Assembly (NCBI GenBank): GCA_031277235.1
Contig: JAITMT010000052.1
Location: 1 to 8,299 of the forward strand
Length of the DNA: 8,299 nt
Source: Tannerella sp.
Lineage (GTDB): Bacteria; Bacteroidota; Bacteroidia; Bacteroidales; Tannerellaceae
Reading direction: 5' to 3'
The notes under the pieces were generated by a model that saw only the letters and a program-made list of their open reading frames with translations, searched no databases and was not told where the DNA came from. Shown here one piece after another: positions 6,612 to 8,299 of this stretch. How positions within the stretch are numbered: position 1 is the first letter of the stretch; every line of letters starts with the position of its first letter. The position numbers were made by a program, and so were the translations under genes.

Positions 6612-7661
6612 TTAATTGTTTTCGGGACGCAATTTGCGGACGACGGCTCCCGTGCGCCACATTTCGCTTTCACGCAATGCTGCCAATTCTTCGCCCAGCC
6701 TTTCGCGGTAGTCCGGCTGCGAATTGGAGTCAATGGATCGCTGCGCTTCACGTCCGCTGGCTACTTCCACGTACAGTTTCTCGAAAACAGGTTTTGCAGC
6801 GTCATGGAACGGACCCATCCAGTCCAGAGCGCCGCGTTGCGCGGTTGTGGAGCAGTTGGCGTACATCCAGTCCATGCCGTTTTCAGCAAACAGAGGCATC
6901 AGCGACTGCGTCAATTCCTCCACCGTTTCGTTGAATGCTTCGGACGGGGAATGTCCGTTTTCGCGCAATACTTCGTACTGGGCAAGCATAAGTCCCTGAA
7001 TAGCGCCCATCAGCGTGCCGCGTTCGCCGGTCAAGTCGGAATATACTTCCCTCTTGAAAGTCGTTTCAAACAGATAGCCGGAGCCGATGCCGATGCCGAG
7101 CGCTACGCAACGTTCTGTCGCGCGACCCGTAGCATCCTGGAAAATGGCGTAGGAGGAATTTAAGCCTCTGCCTTCCAGGAACATACGGCGCAGCGTTGTT
7201 CCCGAACCCTTGGGAGCCACCAGAATCACATCAATATCCGACGGGGGAACGATTCCGGTACGTTCCTTGAACGTGATGCCGAATCCGTGCGAAAAATAGA
7301 GCGCTTTTCCTGCCGTCATGTAGGGCTGGATGCGGGGCCATACGGCAATCTGGGCGGCGTCGGAGACCAGAAACAAAATGATGCTTCCCTGTTTTACCGC
7401 TTCTTCGATCGGGAAAAGGGTTTCGCCCTCGACCCATCCGTCTGCCACTGCCTTGTCCCACTCCCTTTTAAATTGGGGAGCCTGACCGATAATCACTTTG
7501 AAACCGTTGTCACGCAGGTTTTGCGACTGTCCGGGACCTTGTACGCCGTAGCCGATCACTGCGATAGTTTCATTTTTCAATACTTCCTTCGCTTTTTCAA
7601 GCGGAAATTCATCGCGGGTAACGACTTGTTCGTCAACACCGCCAAAATTCATTGTTGCCAT
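6612..7661 (-). CDS. ilvC: Ketol-acid reductoisomerase (class I)
   Basis: IlvC converts acetolactate or acetohydroxybutyrate to the dihydroxy acid in valine, leucine and isoleucine synthesis, using Mg2+ and NAD(P)H in the cytoplasm. The 349-residue protein opens MATMNFGGVDEQVVTRDEFP, as in other Bacteroidetes. It has the Rossmann motif GYGVQG at 37-42, His125 in SHGFGI, Lys151 in VAPKGSGTT, metal ligands Asp209 and Glu213 in SDLTGERG, Glu245 and Glu249 in NETVEEL, and Ser271 in CSTTAQRGALDW. The length fits the short class I form. The loop after the second beta strand (GQAPQFKREWDKA, 59-71), which decides NADPH or NADH use, lacks the common Arg...Ser pattern. The gene lies downstream of the thioesterase gene, across a 230-bp gap with a palindromic element, and is followed by a strong terminator, so it is the last gene of its transcript. 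A second ATG at residue 4 (7652) is a less likely start. Confidence 0.97.
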   Translation of the reverse strand: MATMNFGGVDEQVVTRDEFPLEKAKEVLKNETIAVIGYGVQGPGQSQNLRDNGFKVIIGQAPQFKREWDKAVADGWVEGETLFPIEEAVKQGSIILFLVSDAAQIAVWPRIQPYMTAGKALYFSHGFGITFKERTGIVPPSDIDVILVAPKGSGTTLRRMFLEGRGLNSSYAIFQDATGRATERCVALGIGIGSGYLFETTFKREVYSDLTGERGTLMGAIQGLMLAQYEVLRENGHSPSEAFNETVEELTQSLMPLFAENGMDWMYANCSTTAQRGALDWMGPFHDAAKPVFEKLYVEVASGREAQRSIDSNSQPDYRERLGEELAALRESEMWRTGAVVRKLRPENN

Positions 7662-7722
7662 AATTTTTATATTAAAATAATTATTTTTTATACCTGTTCA
7701 ACATTTTACCTGAGATCGTCAG

Positions 7723-7860
7723 CATCCCGTCAGGGATGTGTCGCCCGGTAGAAAACAGCCCCTTCCCCAACCCTCCCCGAAGGGGAGGGAGTCCCCCTCC
7801 TTCGGAGGGGTTAGGGGAGGCTTTAATCTTTCTGCCGGGCGATGCAATCCTAACGGATTG
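7723..7860. repeat. Nested palindromic element between the thioesterase gene and ilvC
   Basis: The element is symmetrical. Outermost are two 6-bp hairpins with 4-nt loops, CATCCC-GTCA-GGGATG (7723-7738) and CAATCC-TAAC-GGATTG (7845-7860). Inside them are inverted arms of 14 nt, TCGCCCGGTAGAAA (7741-7754) and TTTCTGCCGGGCGA (7829-7842), matching at 13 of 14 positions. Inside those are inverted copies of a C-rich unit, each itself a hairpin: CCCTCCCC-GAA-GGGGAGGG (7771-7789) and CCCCTCC-TTC-GGAGGGG (7794-7810). No coding potential is seen. It resembles a non-autonomous dispersed repeat (REP- or MITE-like), perhaps one repeat inserted into another. As RNA it could slow or partly stop transcription into ilvC, or protect the mRNA end. 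Confidence 0.8.
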
Positions 7861-7891
7861 ACCTATTGGGGTATTGCATTGAGTATTCATA

Positions 7892-8299
7892 TTATTTTTT
7901 ACTCCAAATCACGCGGCTGCGGCAAATGGATTCTTCGCCTCGCTTTGTGTCTATAATAAACTCATTTTCAGATAGATCGTTGCGATAGAGTTTCAATTTA
8001 TCGCCGTACTTGCCTTCCGCCAGAAAAACAATCTCGAACTGCCGGATAAAATTATCCCTAAACATTTGCAAATCAAATACATTGACCGCATGTTCGATAT
8101 ATTTCATGCTGCTCAAATGCTTGTTAATATCTATGTCGCTGTACCTCACGGCGTATCCCATAACCGGCTCGACGCCTTCCACAGAATGGATTTTCTCCAT
8201 TTTTTCGATCGGACATTGCATTTCCGGTTCGATATAATCCTGCAAATCGGATCGCCATTCCCGGAGGTCTATCGGACGGCGGGAAACCATGTCGATTGC
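7892..8299 (-). CDS. Acyl-ACP thioesterase, FatA/FatB type (5' part outside window)
   Basis: This enzyme releases fatty acids from acyl carrier protein. The visible 135 residues are the C-terminal hot-dog half, and the frame is open through the window edge (AID precedes the Met at 8290), so that Met is internal. The diagnostic stretch is YAVRYSDIDINKHLSSMKYIEH: Asp, Asn and His in the DxNxH order match the catalytic residues of plant FatB-type thioesterases, and RYSDIDxNxH is typical of bacterial members. RRPIDL near the start of the visible part matches the linker between the two hot-dog domains. From memory, Bacteroides carries such a gene between ilvN and ilvC in its branched-chain amino acid operon, which fits the order here. 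The C-terminus (SRVIWSKK) looks complete. Confidence 0.9.
   Translation of the reverse strand, partial: AIDMVSRRPIDLREWRSDLQDYIEPEMQCPIEKMEKIHSVEGVEPVMGYAVRYSDIDINKHLSSMKYIEHAVNVFDLQMFRDNFIRQFEIVFLAEGKYGDKLKLYRNDLSENEFIIDTKRGEESICRSRVIWSKK

Noticed and set aside
6529..6660. N-terminal extension of cardiolipin synthase to an ATG at 6660
   Set aside because: These 44 residues would be encoded by the ilvC 3' end and its terminator, and precede the natural membrane helix start; ATG 6528 fits the family.
7681..7956. Short open frames on both strands across the palindromic element
   Set aside because: They arise from the C-rich and G-rich hairpins and have low-complexity translations with no start context or family match.

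Overview
The window reads as ordinary chromosomal DNA from a Bacteroidetes bacterium, probably of the order Bacteroidales. The reasons are the close resemblance of the topoisomerase IV subunit A and ketol-acid reductoisomerase to Bacteroides-type proteins, an outer-membrane barrel protein of a type known mainly from Bacteroidetes, a branched-chain amino acid gene next to a FatA/FatB-type acyl-ACP thioesterase, and promoter elements of the Bacteroidetes form TTTG / TAnnTTTG. All seven protein genes lie on the minus strand, so transcription runs from high to low coordinates.

In the direction of transcription: (1) 8299-6612 holds the C-terminal half of an acyl-ACP thioesterase and ilvC, separated by 230 bp that contain a 138-bp nested palindromic element, and closed by a strong intrinsic terminator. 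(2) 6528-5101 is a cardiolipin synthase-type phospholipase D protein with two membrane helices. (3) 5100-4848 is non-coding and holds a (TATC)6 microsatellite, a good Bacteroidetes promoter and a leader with a perfect 10-bp inverted repeat. (4) 4847-3929 is a two-gene unit: a YciI-like protein, then, 3 bp later, tag (3-methyladenine DNA glycosylase I), which is broken by a one-base frameshift. (5) 3928-3631 is non-coding, with a dispersed-repeat-like segment, an A/T-rich hairpin and the parC promoter. (6) 3630-1 is parC (topoisomerase IV subunit A), overlapping by 11 bp a secreted barrel-like protein that runs off the window.

No mobile genes, CRISPR array, tRNA or rRNA were seen, and no new multi-gene system. 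The most interesting signals are small: an exact consensus sliding-clamp-binding pentapeptide (QLDLF) in the acidic tail of ParC, the frameshift in an otherwise intact tag, the structured leader and microsatellite around the YciI-tag promoter, and the nested palindrome between the thioesterase gene and ilvC.
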